Shown here: piece by piece, positions 1 through 8,335 of the stretch
Layout of the letters: each line of letters begins with the position of its first letter
How positions within the stretch are numbered: the stretch's first letter is position 1
Assembly: GCA_964568805.1 (NCBI GenBank)
Contig: CAZMRW010000034.1
Location: 1 to 37,865 of the forward strand
Origin: CAZMRW01 sp964568805
Lineage (GTDB): Bacteria; Pseudomonadota; Gammaproteobacteria; Methylococcales; Methylomonadaceae
Direction: 5' to 3'
Length of the DNA stretch: 37,865 nucleotides
The notes under the pieces: model-generated
Told to the model about the DNA's origin: nothing
Database searches by the model: none
What the model saw: the letters and a program-made list of their open reading frames with translations, nothing else
Translations under genes and position numbers: made by a program

Positions 1-1507
1 TGACCTCTATAGCTCTAATTCCGCTCGCTTTATTTAGTTTTGCAAGTTCCTCTCTTAGCAATATTTTCCCGCATGAACCACATTCTTTCATCTTTTGATT
101 TACAAAGGCTGGAACTGATAATTCTTGGAATACAAGTTTGGCCAAAAGCGGATTTGATAATCCATAAAGATTGCTAGGCCGAACCCCTTTAGTTTCTTGT
201 AAAGTTCCAATATTTATAACAGCTCCGCAATTCTCCCAAATTTGAATCTTTTTTAGTGCAGCCTGCTGTGAAATTTTAAAAACATCTGAATATATGCGTT
301 TAATAGTAAAATCACACTCTTTCAATTTTTTTAGATCATTGAGTACAGTATCTCTGTAAATTTCATTACAAATATCTTCAGAAATAGACTTTATCCCAAA
401 GTTGATTGATTTATCTGATATTTTTGAAGAGTTATCGTCGATTTCGCTTTGCTGATCTAAAATTGATTTACAAATTCTTACTGAGTTCCTTGGTGATTCA
501 TTTGAGAAAAACGCAATTGTACGGTCAAGTGTATTTGAAGCTTGAAAATCAGCAATTGAATGCAATGAATTTAATCTACTACCTGAATATGCATTAACTC
601 TTGATGCTAACATTTCTTCTAAATTTTCAGCCTTCCATTCCAAACGATAATATTTAACCCTATCTGGACGAGCAATATCTCTATATGAATCAATAAGCAA
701 ATCCCATAGAAAAAATTTAAATGAGTAATTTGGTAGTTCTAATAGCTGCAAATTGGATAGCAACGGATTAATAAATTGAAATGATTTTTCAGCTGTCCCC
801 GTTAGATCTGTTTCATCTATTTTATCTATTAATACATAGATAGCACCATATCCGATTTTTTGTGCCAATCTACTTAACATTTCAAATTGTTGAAAAATAT
901 TACCTGCCGAGCCTCCTTGTTCCTTAAACTTAGCTATTTCAGTTGTGCCCAAGCCTATTTTTTCTAGAAGAGCGTTAATCACAATTCCAATTGGGCCCGT
1001 AAATTTATTCCACCATTCTTTTGCTGTATCTTGAAAGTTCTGTACTGAATTTATGGCATTTTTTAATTGATGCTGTTCAATTCCAAAAAGATTTTCTTTT
1101 ATAAGAAGATATAAAAAGTGACGTTCGTCTGTTGAGAGCTTTGCAATACCAGCTTTTTGAATAGCAGTTAGTAAAGCAACTAAAATAAGTCGCCTAATGT
1201 TCTTTGTATGATAATTAATATCTATATCAGTAAGCTTTATATTTACCGTGTCAAATTGATTATACGTAACACATAAGAACGGTTGATTAATACTCGACAA
1301 TTCTATCTTTCTTTTAAGAGCTGTTTTTCCACCTCCTCGTGGAGCAAATACAATACTGGATTTTGGGCTATTGTGGCTTCCATAAACGGCATTAAAAAAT
1401 GGTGGGGCTATGAAATATTCTTCTAATCGCTCTTCTTCATCAGCATTTGTTTTTAAAAACGGGTCGGAATCAAAACCTAATTTATTTAACAAAACTTCGT
1501 AACTCAT
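1..1507 (-). CDS. P-loop ATPase, Sll1717-like (3' end outside window)
   Basis: The reading frame is open for 502 codons from an ATG and runs off the window without a stop, so the C-terminus is unseen. An AAGG ribosome site lies 7 nt before the ATG. Residues 55-62 (APRGGGKT) form a Walker A loop and residues 224-232 (VLIDKIDE) a Walker B strand with D228, D231 and E232. From about residue 400 the sequence resembles a winged helix (QQAALKKIQIWENCGAV), followed by a CGSCG knuckle (C476, C479). Layout and length resemble the Sll1717 family of P-loop ATPases, whose role is not well defined; some related ATPases occur in defence or mobile loci. Base composition is strikingly AT-rich compared with the adjacent fhc genes, which suggests acquisition by transfer. 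The ATPase call is firm; family and role are tentative. Confidence 0.75.
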   Translation of the reverse strand, partial: MSYEVLLNKLGFDSDPFLKTNADEEERLEEYFIAPPFFNAVYGSHNSPKSSIVFAPRGGGKTALKRKIELSSINQPFLCVTYNQFDTVNIKLTDIDINYHTKNIRRLILVALLTAIQKAGIAKLSTDERHFLYLLIKENLFGIEQHQLKNAINSVQNFQDTAKEWWNKFTGPIGIVINALLEKIGLGTTEIAKFKEQGGSAGNIFQQFEMLSRLAQKIGYGAIYVLIDKIDETDLTGTAEKSFQFINPLLSNLQLLELPNYSFKFFLWDLLIDSYRDIARPDRVKYYRLEWKAENLEEMLASRVNAYSGSRLNSLHSIADFQASNTLDRTIAFFSNESPRNSVRICKSILDQQSEIDDNSSKISDKSINFGIKSISEDICNEIYRDTVLNDLKKLKECDFTIKRIYSDVFKISQQAALKKIQIWENCGAVINIGTLQETKGVRPSNLYGLSNPLLAKLVFQELSVPAFVNQKMKECGSCGKILLREELAKLNKASGIRAIEV

Positions 1508-1542
1508 GCTCTGCCTTTAATAATTCAACCAATAATAGGGAT

Positions 1543-1568
1543 TAGTTGTTAGGAAATTCCTCCAACTA
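1543..1568. promoter_or_regulatory. Imperfect palindrome upstream of the ATPase gene
   Basis: Arms TAGTT-GTT-AGGAA and TTCCT-CC-AACTA surround a single A, giving two 5-bp matched blocks on each side. The element ends 36 nt before the ATPase start codon, where a promoter or operator would be expected. It could be a repressor site; no regulator gene is visible in the window. Confidence 0.35.
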
Positions 1569-1585
1569 TTTAAATGGAAGATAAT

Positions 1586-1647
1586 GGATTCAAGTCTTGC
1601 AAAAAAATTGCTCTAATAATTTCTATTTTTTAGACTATTATGAATCC
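1586..1647. repeat. Split inverted repeat at the fhcC stop / accessory-gene boundary
   Basis: GGATTCAAGTCT at 1586-1597 is mirrored by AGACT (1632-1636) and TGAATCC (1641-1647). The right arm includes the last codons of fhcC. Between the arms lies very AT-rich sequence with T-runs. It may act as an imperfect, large-loop terminator for the fhc operon, or mark the edge of inserted DNA. It is not a textbook intrinsic terminator because no U-run directly follows a compact GC stem. Confidence 0.3.
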
Positions 1648-2456
1648 AACTTGACCAAAACCTCACCCCGTCCCATTTCCGCCATATCCCCCGCATAGCG
1701 CCGCACGCGGTTGAATCCAACCGCCGCATCGGCAAAGCGAGAATTCAGGCTTTTGAACGAAGCAAACAACAACGGCAAAAATCCCAAGGAATGCGCGCCG
1801 CAGTCGTTGAAGCTGGCCGGGAGCTGCGGCTGGTTCCACAAGAGCAGGGTGCCGCGGCGCATTGCATAGCCGGGATAGCGGCCGGTCTGGCCCATCACCG
1901 CGATCGTGCCGGCGGTCATCCGCGAGCCGCAGTAGTCGCCGGCGTTGCCTTCGATCAGGATCGTGCCGCGGCGCATGTGGTCGCCGGCGCGCTCGCCGAC
2001 GTTGCCTTTGACCAGGATCAGGCCGCCTTTCATGCCCATCTTGTTGCCGGGCAGCGCGCCGCCGAGAAAATCGCCGGCGTTGCCGTCGATTTCGAGCGTG
2101 CCTTTTTTCATTTCGCAGGCGGCATAGAGGCCGACATTGCCGGTCACCCTGATGCTGCCGGATTTCATGCCCATGCCGAGATAAGCGCCGGCGTCGCCTT
2201 CGACGCGAATGCTGCCTCCGTTCAGTTCCTTGCCGATGAAATTAAGCTTGCCGAAGCTATTCTTGATGACGATGTTGTTGGGATTATTGCCGGAAATCAT
2301 GAACAGCGTATCCACGCGCAGTTTTGCCTTACCGGATTGCAGTTCGAGTGCGGCGATTTCAGCAATTTCCTTGCCTTCCAGGTTCTGGCAGACCAGAGAG
2401 GACATGTCGACGCTCTGGTCCGGACGGTGTTTCAACGTAAAGGTGAGCGCGCTCAT
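1638..2456 (-). CDS. fhcC: Formyltransferase/hydrolase complex subunit C
   Basis: This 272-residue protein is the Fhc subunit related to formylmethanofuran dehydrogenase subunit C and the glutamate synthase beta-helix domain. From about residue 75 it consists of regularly spaced G-x-x-G repeats (for example EGDAGAYLGMGMKSG and KGNVGERAGDHMRRG), the pattern of a right-handed beta-helix. The subunit scaffolds the complex that moves formyl groups from formyl-tetrahydromethanopterin to formate. The start is the ATG at 2456, whose ATGA overlaps the fhcD stop by 4 nt. The frame stays open further upstream, but that part is an arginine-rich shadow of fhcD. Last gene of fhcBADC. Confidence 0.93.
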   Translation of the reverse strand: MSALTFTLKHRPDQSVDMSSLVCQNLEGKEIAEIAALELQSGKAKLRVDTLFMISGNNPNNIVIKNSFGKLNFIGKELNGGSIRVEGDAGAYLGMGMKSGSIRVTGNVGLYAACEMKKGTLEIDGNAGDFLGGALPGNKMGMKGGLILVKGNVGERAGDHMRRGTILIEGNAGDYCGSRMTAGTIAVMGQTGRYPGYAMRRGTLLLWNQPQLPASFNDCGAHSLGFLPLLFASFKSLNSRFADAAVGFNRVRRYAGDMAEMGRGEVLVKLDS

Positions 2457-3349
2457 GCCATGATCTCCTGCAAATGAAAATGGAACGGTCCGAGTTTGCC
2501 GCCGTAGTTGCCGGCGCTGATGCGTTTGATGCCGTGTTCGGCGCCGAGGTCGCAAACGGCCTGGATGCCGGCGCGCATCGCCTTGTCGATGTCTTCTTTG
2601 GTCAGTCCGTCGATGACGATTTCCATCACCGATTCGATGTCCGGCGAGAGGTCGGTTTTGGTCATCCCTTTCAGGGTCGGACAGAACGCATCGTTGGTCG
2701 AGGCGCCGAGCGCCTTGTATTTGGAGCCGACTTTCGAGCCGGAGCGGACGACGCCGCCGGGGAACGGCATGATCACGTTCGGCACCTTGCGCATCGCGTC
2801 GATCGCCGCTTCGCAGGCAGCCAGAGCCTGCGGCTGCGATTCGGCCAGCACCAGGAAGTTGCCGCCGCCGACCGCGTCGACCTGGCCTGTAGTCGCTTCG
2901 GTCAGAAACTCCCCGTCCATCACCGGCACGCGCCAATATCTTTTGCCGCCGATCACTTTCGAGACCTGAAAGCCGTCGCCGAAATAGCGCAGGTTTTTGC
3001 CCAGCGGGATGGGTTTGTCGCTAGAGATACCTGCAAACAGCGCCGAGGTCGGCGAGGTCAACACGCACTGTCCCGCGCGGGTTTCGAGTTGCTTGGCGAG
3101 GCCCTTGCCGCCCATCGCAAAAATCATCACCGATACGCCGGGGCGGCCGTCGGGTGTTTCCGACGGGGCGAGCACCCGCTCGATGCCGGCCTCGCAGCCG
3201 CAGGCAATCACCGAGGTCGCGAAGCCGGTCATCGCCTGCGCGGAAATCATCGCCCATTTTTCGTTCTGCGCGGTGATGATCGCGCGCGTCGCCTTCATCG
3301 GAAACGCTTCGGCGAAAGTTGCGTCTATCGTTACGCCGTTGATAATCAT
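2453..3349 (-). CDS. fhcD: Formylmethanofuran--tetrahydromethanopterin formyltransferase subunit D
   Basis: At 298 residues this matches the length of archaeal Ftr and bacterial FhcD. It begins MIINGVTIDATFAEAFPMKA and contains family stretches CGCEAGIE, MPFPGGVVRSGSKVGSKYK and GISAGNYGGKLGP-type sequence near the C-terminus. It transfers the formyl group from formyl-H4MPT to the furan cofactor (methylofuran in methylotrophs) in the cytoplasm; the FhcA subunit then hydrolyses it to formate. A strong GGAGG sits 6 nt before the ATG, and the start overlaps the fhcA stop by 4 nt, so translation is probably coupled. The long antisense open frames over this gene are compositional shadows. Confidence 0.95.
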   Translation of the reverse strand: MIINGVTIDATFAEAFPMKATRAIITAQNEKWAMISAQAMTGFATSVIACGCEAGIERVLAPSETPDGRPGVSVMIFAMGGKGLAKQLETRAGQCVLTSPTSALFAGISSDKPIPLGKNLRYFGDGFQVSKVIGGKRYWRVPVMDGEFLTEATTGQVDAVGGGNFLVLAESQPQALAACEAAIDAMRKVPNVIMPFPGGVVRSGSKVGSKYKALGASTNDAFCPTLKGMTKTDLSPDIESVMEIVIDGLTKEDIDKAMRAGIQAVCDLGAEHGIKRISAGNYGGKLGPFHFHLQEIMA

Positions 3350-5013
3350 GCCTTACCTCCTTGCAGCGGATGCACGGTGATGCTACCGCGCCCGTCTTCG
3401 GTTATTTCATCGTCGCTGATTTTAAAGTTGCCGAGTTTCATCGTCAGATAGCGGTCGAAATAGTCCTTCAGGCCTTTCTCGACCGACGGATCGAAATCGG
3501 GCTTGACGACATGGGTGGTGCCCCATTTGCTGTGGATCACGGCACCGTCCTGTACGACCAATTCGCCGTCCTTGAACACGTAATCCGGCTTCTTGAACAT
3601 CTTTTCGCGGTCGACGTTGTCGGTATAAACCGTAATGTCGGCCCAGTTGCCTGGGCTCAAGCCGCCGCGGTCCTTGAGGCCGATCAGCCTGGCCGCACCG
3701 GCTCGGGTCATGATCGCGATTTCGTTCAGTGTGTATTCGCGGTCGATCGACGCCAGCGTGGTCATCTTTTGCGCTTCGGGATGAATCCTTGACAGAACGT
3801 CGTTGCGGAAGCTTCGGTCCATCAACAGACGGATCAGATGCGGATAACCGGTAAACGGCGCTCCATTCGGGTGATCGGTCGTCAGGAAGATGCGCCACGG
3901 GTCATCGACCAGCAGAAAGGTTTCGAGGCCGATCGCCCATTGCAGGGCGTTGACAAAGTTTTGATCCTTGTATTTGAATGGAACGAGACCGCAGCCGGCG
4001 TCGCATTCGATGTCCATCGTCACCCATTTATTGGGGCTGGCATACTTGTGGTTGGCGTGCTGGCGCATGCTATCGCCGGAGGCGGTCACCGTTTGCCCGA
4101 ACAGAATCTGGCCGACATCAATCGTGATGTTTTTGTGTTTGTTGACCGCTTCGGCGATCTTTGCCGCGCCCGATGAAAATTTGAAATCGCCTTCGGTGCC
4201 GTAGCTGTGAAACTGGATGTGGGTCAGGTGCATCGGCAGGCCGCCGATGCCTTCCATGGTATTGAGCGTCGTTTCCATATTGCCGGGCACACCGAGATTG
4301 CAGCCGTGGACATGCAACGGATGGGGCACACCTAGTTCCTTGACCGCAGTCGCCAACACTTGCAGGATTTGCCGCGGCGTGACGCCGTAATGGCTGTTTT
4401 GTTCGTCCAGATCGAGCTTGCGCTGGTTGAACTTGAAGGCATTGATGCCGCCGGGATTGACCACCTTGATGCCGATCGCCTTGGCGGCCTGCATGGTCCA
4501 CGCGACATAGTCGTTGATGGCTTTTTGGTCTTTTTTTGCGGTCAGCATGCGCAGCAGATAATCGTCGCTGCCGAGCATGGCGTAGCCGCCTTTATCGAGT
4601 ATCGGAATATCGGCCATTTCCATATGCGCCTGGCGGGCGTTAACCGGCAGCACGGCCGGTTCGAAGCCGGCGGTATAACCCATTTCGGCATAGCGGTAGC
4701 CGGTCACGAAGGTGCTGGGCATCGCATGGCCGCAGCCTGAACGGGTACATTCGGTGCGCGCCACCGGATCCTGGCGGTGATCCTCGGGCAGCAGGGTCCG
4801 GGCGATGTTGCCCTTGCCGCCGCCAATATGCGTGTGCATGTCGATCGCGCCGGACATCACCACCTTGCCTTTCAGGTCGTATTCCTTGTCCGGATTGACG
4901 TCCTTGCCGGGCTTCTTGACGATACGGCCGTCCTGAACGTAGATATCCTGTTTCTTGCCGTTGACGTCGGACGAAGGATCGTAGACGGTTCCGCCTGTTA
5001 GTTTTATCAGCAT
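3346..5013 (-). CDS. fhcA: Formyltransferase/hydrolase complex subunit A (formyl-hydrolase)
   Basis: This is an amidohydrolase-fold protein of 555 residues from the chosen start. Metal-site motifs are visible: DMHTHIGGG (HxH) near residue 60, a lysine in NPGGINAFKFNQ that would be the carboxylated ligand, HVHGCNLG, HLTHIQFHSYG and the aspartate in TTDHPNGAPFTGYPH. In the FwdA/FhcA family this subunit hydrolyses the formyl-furan intermediate to formate. I prefer ATG 5013 (MLIKLTGGTVYD...), where family members usually begin; it overlaps the fhcB stop by 7 nt. An in-frame ATG at 5028 would add five residues. The AGGCAACCCT before 5013 is a weak ribosome site, consistent with coupled translation. 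Confidence 0.93.
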   Translation of the reverse strand: MLIKLTGGTVYDPSSDVNGKKQDIYVQDGRIVKKPGKDVNPDKEYDLKGKVVMSGAIDMHTHIGGGKGNIARTLLPEDHRQDPVARTECTRSGCGHAMPSTFVTGYRYAEMGYTAGFEPAVLPVNARQAHMEMADIPILDKGGYAMLGSDDYLLRMLTAKKDQKAINDYVAWTMQAAKAIGIKVVNPGGINAFKFNQRKLDLDEQNSHYGVTPRQILQVLATAVKELGVPHPLHVHGCNLGVPGNMETTLNTMEGIGGLPMHLTHIQFHSYGTEGDFKFSSGAAKIAEAVNKHKNITIDVGQILFGQTVTASGDSMRQHANHKYASPNKWVTMDIECDAGCGLVPFKYKDQNFVNALQWAIGLETFLLVDDPWRIFLTTDHPNGAPFTGYPHLIRLLMDRSFRNDVLSRIHPEAQKMTTLASIDREYTLNEIAIMTRAGAARLIGLKDRGGLSPGNWADITVYTDNVDREKMFKKPDYVFKDGELVVQDGAVIHSKWGTTHVVKPDFDPSVEKGLKDYFDRYLTMKLGNFKISDDEITEDGRGSITVHPLQGGKA

Positions 5014-6284
5014 AGGGTTGCCTCGCATAGTGCGTATTCAATGGCATTGAGCGCGTCGGCCGAGCTCGGCAAACCGGAATCGCGCAATTTTTTCAATCGG
5101 ATCGCGACCACGTTGTCCATGCGGTAAGCGTGTCCGGCATGATCGATGCCCGGCGTGCCGACCGGGATGAAAACATCCGGCTCCTTCGCAAAGGTCATGC
5201 CGGAGCGGCCGATCACGATCGTCGGCAAATGGTTTGTTGGCGGCGTGGCTTTGGCGTTGAACGCCTGCACCCAGACCAGCGCATCGGCTTCGCCATTGTC
5301 GATCAGCGTGTTCGTGTCGTTCAGATAGGGGTCGTATTCGGGATAGCCGCGCGAGAAACGGGTGCGCGCCGGATAGCCTGTCGTCCAGCCGCAAACCTGG
5401 TTGGCGGTCTGATCGCCTTCCTTGCCGCCGAGCGGCAGGCCGGAACAGCGGGTGTTCATGTCGTTGATGTCCTTGATCATTTCGGACAGGGTCTGCACGG
5501 TCAGCTCGGCCTGCCGGAACGCCAGAGCGCCGGCGGCCCAGGTGACGACGCTGTATTTCGCCGTCTTCAATTTGTCGGCAACCCCTTGCAAATCGGCAAT
5601 CGCGATGCCGCCGACGGTTTCCGCCTGAATCGGGCGGCCTTTGACCAGGGCTCTCAGGACGGCGATCACTTCCGGCAAGTCCGCATCGGCGCAAGTGATG
5701 GCCTGCGCTTTTTGCCCCTTGGGGGACATCGAGGCGTCGCCGGATGGCTCCTTGCCCAGATAGATGACCTGACGGTTGGCGGTATCATCAACGAACATCG
5801 CGTCTTTGTTCCAGAGATAGCGTTCGAAAAAACGCGGCGAGAAGCTTTCGAGATCGGTGCCGACGACCAGCAACAGGTCGCAGCGGTTTTTCACTTCGGC
5901 CAGCGTGGTGTTCATCCAGCCCGAATCCTGCAATACCAGAAGGTTATTACGGGCGGCGGAGAAGTTCATGTTGTCGATCACGGCCCCGCAGCGGTCGGCC
6001 AGGGCCAGCAGAGCCCTCATGCCGTTAACATCGGTGGCGCAGCCGCCGATGACGGGCAGCCTGGTGTCTTTCAGCAAGGCGGCGGTTTTGGCGACGGCTG
6101 CCTCAAGACTGACTTCCTTGCCGTCAACCCGGGGGCTGGTATCGGAAATGGGCTGTTCAAATGCGGGCGTATTCACCGCGCAACCGTTGGCCGTCACTTT
6201 CAGCGCCAGTCCGTCAACCTGAATGGTCAGGTCATCCGTGCCGATGCCGCAAAAAGGACTCGGTATCTCAGTAATTTCTGTCAT
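5007..6284 (-). CDS. fhcB: Formyltransferase/hydrolase complex subunit B
   Basis: This 425-residue protein is homologous to the molybdopterin subunit FwdB of archaeal formylmethanofuran dehydrogenase. The N-terminal SPFCGIGTDDL keeps only one cysteine where the archaeal proteins have a multi-cysteine [4Fe-4S] motif, as expected for the bacterial complex, which is known to be a hydrolase without redox activity. Recognisable family stretches are VIGGCATDVNGMRALLALAD, SFSPRFFERYLWNKDA and GWTTGYPARTRFSRGYPEYD. It is the first gene of fhcBADC. AGGA lies 8 nt before the ATG, and a possible sigma-70 promoter lies in the spacer behind it. Confidence 0.93.
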   Translation of the reverse strand: MTEITEIPSPFCGIGTDDLTIQVDGLALKVTANGCAVNTPAFEQPISDTSPRVDGKEVSLEAAVAKTAALLKDTRLPVIGGCATDVNGMRALLALADRCGAVIDNMNFSAARNNLLVLQDSGWMNTTLAEVKNRCDLLLVVGTDLESFSPRFFERYLWNKDAMFVDDTANRQVIYLGKEPSGDASMSPKGQKAQAITCADADLPEVIAVLRALVKGRPIQAETVGGIAIADLQGVADKLKTAKYSVVTWAAGALAFRQAELTVQTLSEMIKDINDMNTRCSGLPLGGKEGDQTANQVCGWTTGYPARTRFSRGYPEYDPYLNDTNTLIDNGEADALVWVQAFNAKATPPTNHLPTIVIGRSGMTFAKEPDVFIPVGTPGIDHAGHAYRMDNVVAIRLKKLRDSGLPSSADALNAIEYALCEATLC

Positions 6285-6359
6285 TAAGCTGTCCTTTCAT
6301 TAAAATGTGTAATCATCAGACATTGGACAAATGCCCGACGCCCGGGATTTTGTTCGGAT

Positions 6360-6390
6360 ATTCTAACCCGATTTCAGATTACTGTCTCAA
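6360..6390 (-). promoter_or_regulatory. Candidate sigma-70 promoter for fhcBADC
   Basis: On the minus strand TTGAGA (6390-6385) and TAGAAT (6365-6360) each match five of six consensus bases, but they are 19 bp apart, longer than optimal. The site would give an approximately 70-nt leader before fhcB. It lies in the 162-bp spacer between cobU and fhcB, the first real gap after a run of overlapping genes, which makes a separate fhc promoter reasonable. Confidence 0.3.
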
Positions 6391-6446
6391 TAAACGCCAC
6401 GGCAGCCGATATCCGATTGATGCAGTAAATGCAGGGCAGTTGCCGC

Positions 6447-6944
6447 TTATTTCATCGGCATCCTTAGTCCGGCGCTGCAAAAAAACACTTTCTCGCAATA
6501 TTGCCCCATCAGTTGGGCGGCTTTGCCCGACAAATCGACAAACTGCCGGGCTAACGGATTATCGGGAATAATCCCCAGCCCGACTTCATTAAGCACCAGC
6601 ACCATCTCGCAAGGCAGCGTCATCAGGGCTTCCAGTTCCCGCAAAATTTCAGTTTCCGGAATCTGATGATAAAGCTGGTTGTTCATCCACATCGACACGC
6701 ATTCAACCAGAACGGGTCCCGGACATGCCTGCAGCGTTTCGTACAGCCTGACCGGTTCCTCGATCATGATGAAAGCATCCTGACGGCGCTGTCGATGGAC
6801 TCTGATCCGCGTTCTCATTTCTTCATCGAAAAATTCGGTTGTCGCCAAATAGTAGGGCTTGACCGAGCCCGCCTGTTCCAGAATGTACGCTTCCGCCAGA
6901 CGGGACTTGCCGCTTTTTACGCCGCCGATAAACAAGGTTTTCAT
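6447..6944 (-). CDS. cobU: Bifunctional adenosylcobinamide kinase / adenosylcobinamide-phosphate guanylyltransferase
   Basis: This 165-residue protein matches the small CobU/CobP family. It has a P-loop GGVKSGKS (residues 7-14), a guanylylated-histidine region RIRVHRQRR with H50, and the family signature NEVGLGIIPDNPLARQFVD followed by SGKAAQL. It phosphorylates adenosylcobinamide and converts the phosphate to adenosylcobinamide-GDP, the substrate of CobS. The start overlaps the cobQ stop by 4 nt, and it is the last gene of the cobalamin cluster on this strand. Confidence 0.94.
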   Translation of the reverse strand: MKTLFIGGVKSGKSRLAEAYILEQAGSVKPYYLATTEFFDEEMRTRIRVHRQRRQDAFIMIEEPVRLYETLQACPGPVLVECVSMWMNNQLYHQIPETEILRELEALMTLPCEMVLVLNEVGLGIIPDNPLARQFVDLSGKAAQLMGQYCEKVFFCSAGLRMPMK

Positions 6945-8335
6945 AATGCGTCCAAAATACTGTCTATATCCAGATGATCCCGGACCATATCGGCAAAGCC
7001 CTGTATTTCCGATTCGCGATGAAGCGAGTAGTGATATCCCCGATAGGCCGGATTGATGCCGTTAAAATAGGCGCTACGAAAGTCGTCATCGTCGAATACG
7101 CCATGCACATGGGTTCCGGCAATTCGTCCCGCCTGATAATACAGCGGATAGTTGTCCATGCGGCCGCAATGGATTTCATAGCCGTTGATGGCCGAAAAAG
7201 AAAATAGCGAATAATGGCCGCACGCGACGATTTTGGGATTTTGATAACGCACACAGTCATCGATTAAATTCAGGCCGGCCTCGCTGCCGGCCGTTTCATG
7301 TTCCAGCGCCTCAGCATCATGCAGCACCCGGCATAACATTTGATAGCCGCCGCACAGCCCGAATAAGGGCTTGTCAAACCGCTGAATTTCGCCGAACAAT
7401 CCCAGATTTTTCAGCCATTGCAGGTCGCGGATAACGGTTTTACTGCCCGGCAGCAGAATCATGTCGAAATTTGCCAGCGGCCGATAGCCGTGGATCAGTT
7501 CCACATGAAGTTCAGGGTCGCTCATCAGCGGATCGAGATCGTTATAATTGCTAAGCCCCGGATAAGCGATGGCGGCAATACGGATCTTGACGTCGTCCAG
7601 GCGCTGCTGATAATTGCCAAGCGACTGTGAATCCTCCATATCGATATTCAGCGGACGATAGGGCAGCACCCCCAATACGGGCACGCCGAAACGCTCTTTG
7701 ATAATCAATTCGCCGTCATCGAAAAAACGCCGGTCGCCGCGAAATTTATTGACGACGACCCCGATCACATTGCTGCGCATGACCGGATCCATCAGCGCTA
7801 GCGTGCCATAGATCGATGCGAATACCCCGCCCCGCTCGATGTCGGCCACCAGGATGTTCTTGGACTTGAAGGTCTTGGCAATAAAGGTATTCGACAGATC
7901 CCTGTCCAGCAGATTCAGCTCTACAGGCGATCCCGCACCCTCGGCGATTACCAGATCATAGCCGTGCTGCAGACTGGAAAATGCCCGCGTAACCTCCTGC
8001 TCCAGCTTGCCGATATGCCGGTAATAGTCTGCTATCGATTGATTTTGGTAAACCTTGCCGTTAATGATCACCTGCACCGAGCCGTTGCCATGCGATTTGA
8101 GCAATACCGGGTTAAACTGGTTGCTCGGTTCAACCCGCGCCGCTTCCGCCTGCAGACATTGCGCCCTGGATATTTCCCCGCCTTCTTTGGATACCGCTGA
8201 ATTATTGGACACGTTTTGCGCCTTAAACGGAGCGACCTTCAGTCCGCGGTCTGCAAAAATACGGCACAAGGCCATGACCAGCGTGGTTTTACCGGCATCG
8301 GAGCCGGTGCCGAATACGGCTAATGGATTCATCAT
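6941..8335 (-). CDS. cobQ: Cobyric acid synthase (glutamine-hydrolysing)
   Basis: The 464-residue CobQ/CbiP enzyme amidates adenosylcobyrinic acid a,c-diamide at four side chains using glutamine and ATP. The N-terminal half is a dethiobiotin-synthetase-like ATPase with GTGSDAGKTT and the family-typical FKAQNVSNNSAV. The C-terminal half is a class I glutamine amidotransferase with nucleophile motif FGLCGGYQML near residue 330 and the histidine motif GTHVHGVFDDD. Two adjacent ATGs are possible; the first (8335) forms an ATGA overlap with cobC and is preferred. Also known as cbiP. Confidence 0.95.
   Translation of the reverse strand: MMNPLAVFGTGSDAGKTTLVMALCRIFADRGLKVAPFKAQNVSNNSAVSKEGGEISRAQCLQAEAARVEPSNQFNPVLLKSHGNGSVQVIINGKVYQNQSIADYYRHIGKLEQEVTRAFSSLQHGYDLVIAEGAGSPVELNLLDRDLSNTFIAKTFKSKNILVADIERGGVFASIYGTLALMDPVMRSNVIGVVVNKFRGDRRFFDDGELIIKERFGVPVLGVLPYRPLNIDMEDSQSLGNYQQRLDDVKIRIAAIAYPGLSNYNDLDPLMSDPELHVELIHGYRPLANFDMILLPGSKTVIRDLQWLKNLGLFGEIQRFDKPLFGLCGGYQMLCRVLHDAEALEHETAGSEAGLNLIDDCVRYQNPKIVACGHYSLFSFSAINGYEIHCGRMDNYPLYYQAGRIAGTHVHGVFDDDDFRSAYFNGINPAYRGYHYSLHRESEIQGFADMVRDHLDIDSILDAL

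Noticed and set aside
406..597. Plus-strand 63-codon frame inside the ATPase gene
   Set aside because: It is antisense to a longer coding frame with clear ATPase motifs and shows no protein-like features.
1791..5001. Long open frames on the plus strand across the fhc genes (up to about 325 codons)
   Set aside because: They lie exactly opposite fhcC, fhcD and fhcA, lack ribosome sites and have biased shadow composition from GC-rich codons.
6305..6571. Plus-strand 88-codon frame in the cobU/fhcB spacer
   Set aside because: It overlaps the end of cobU antisense, has serine/arginine-rich random composition and no ribosome site.
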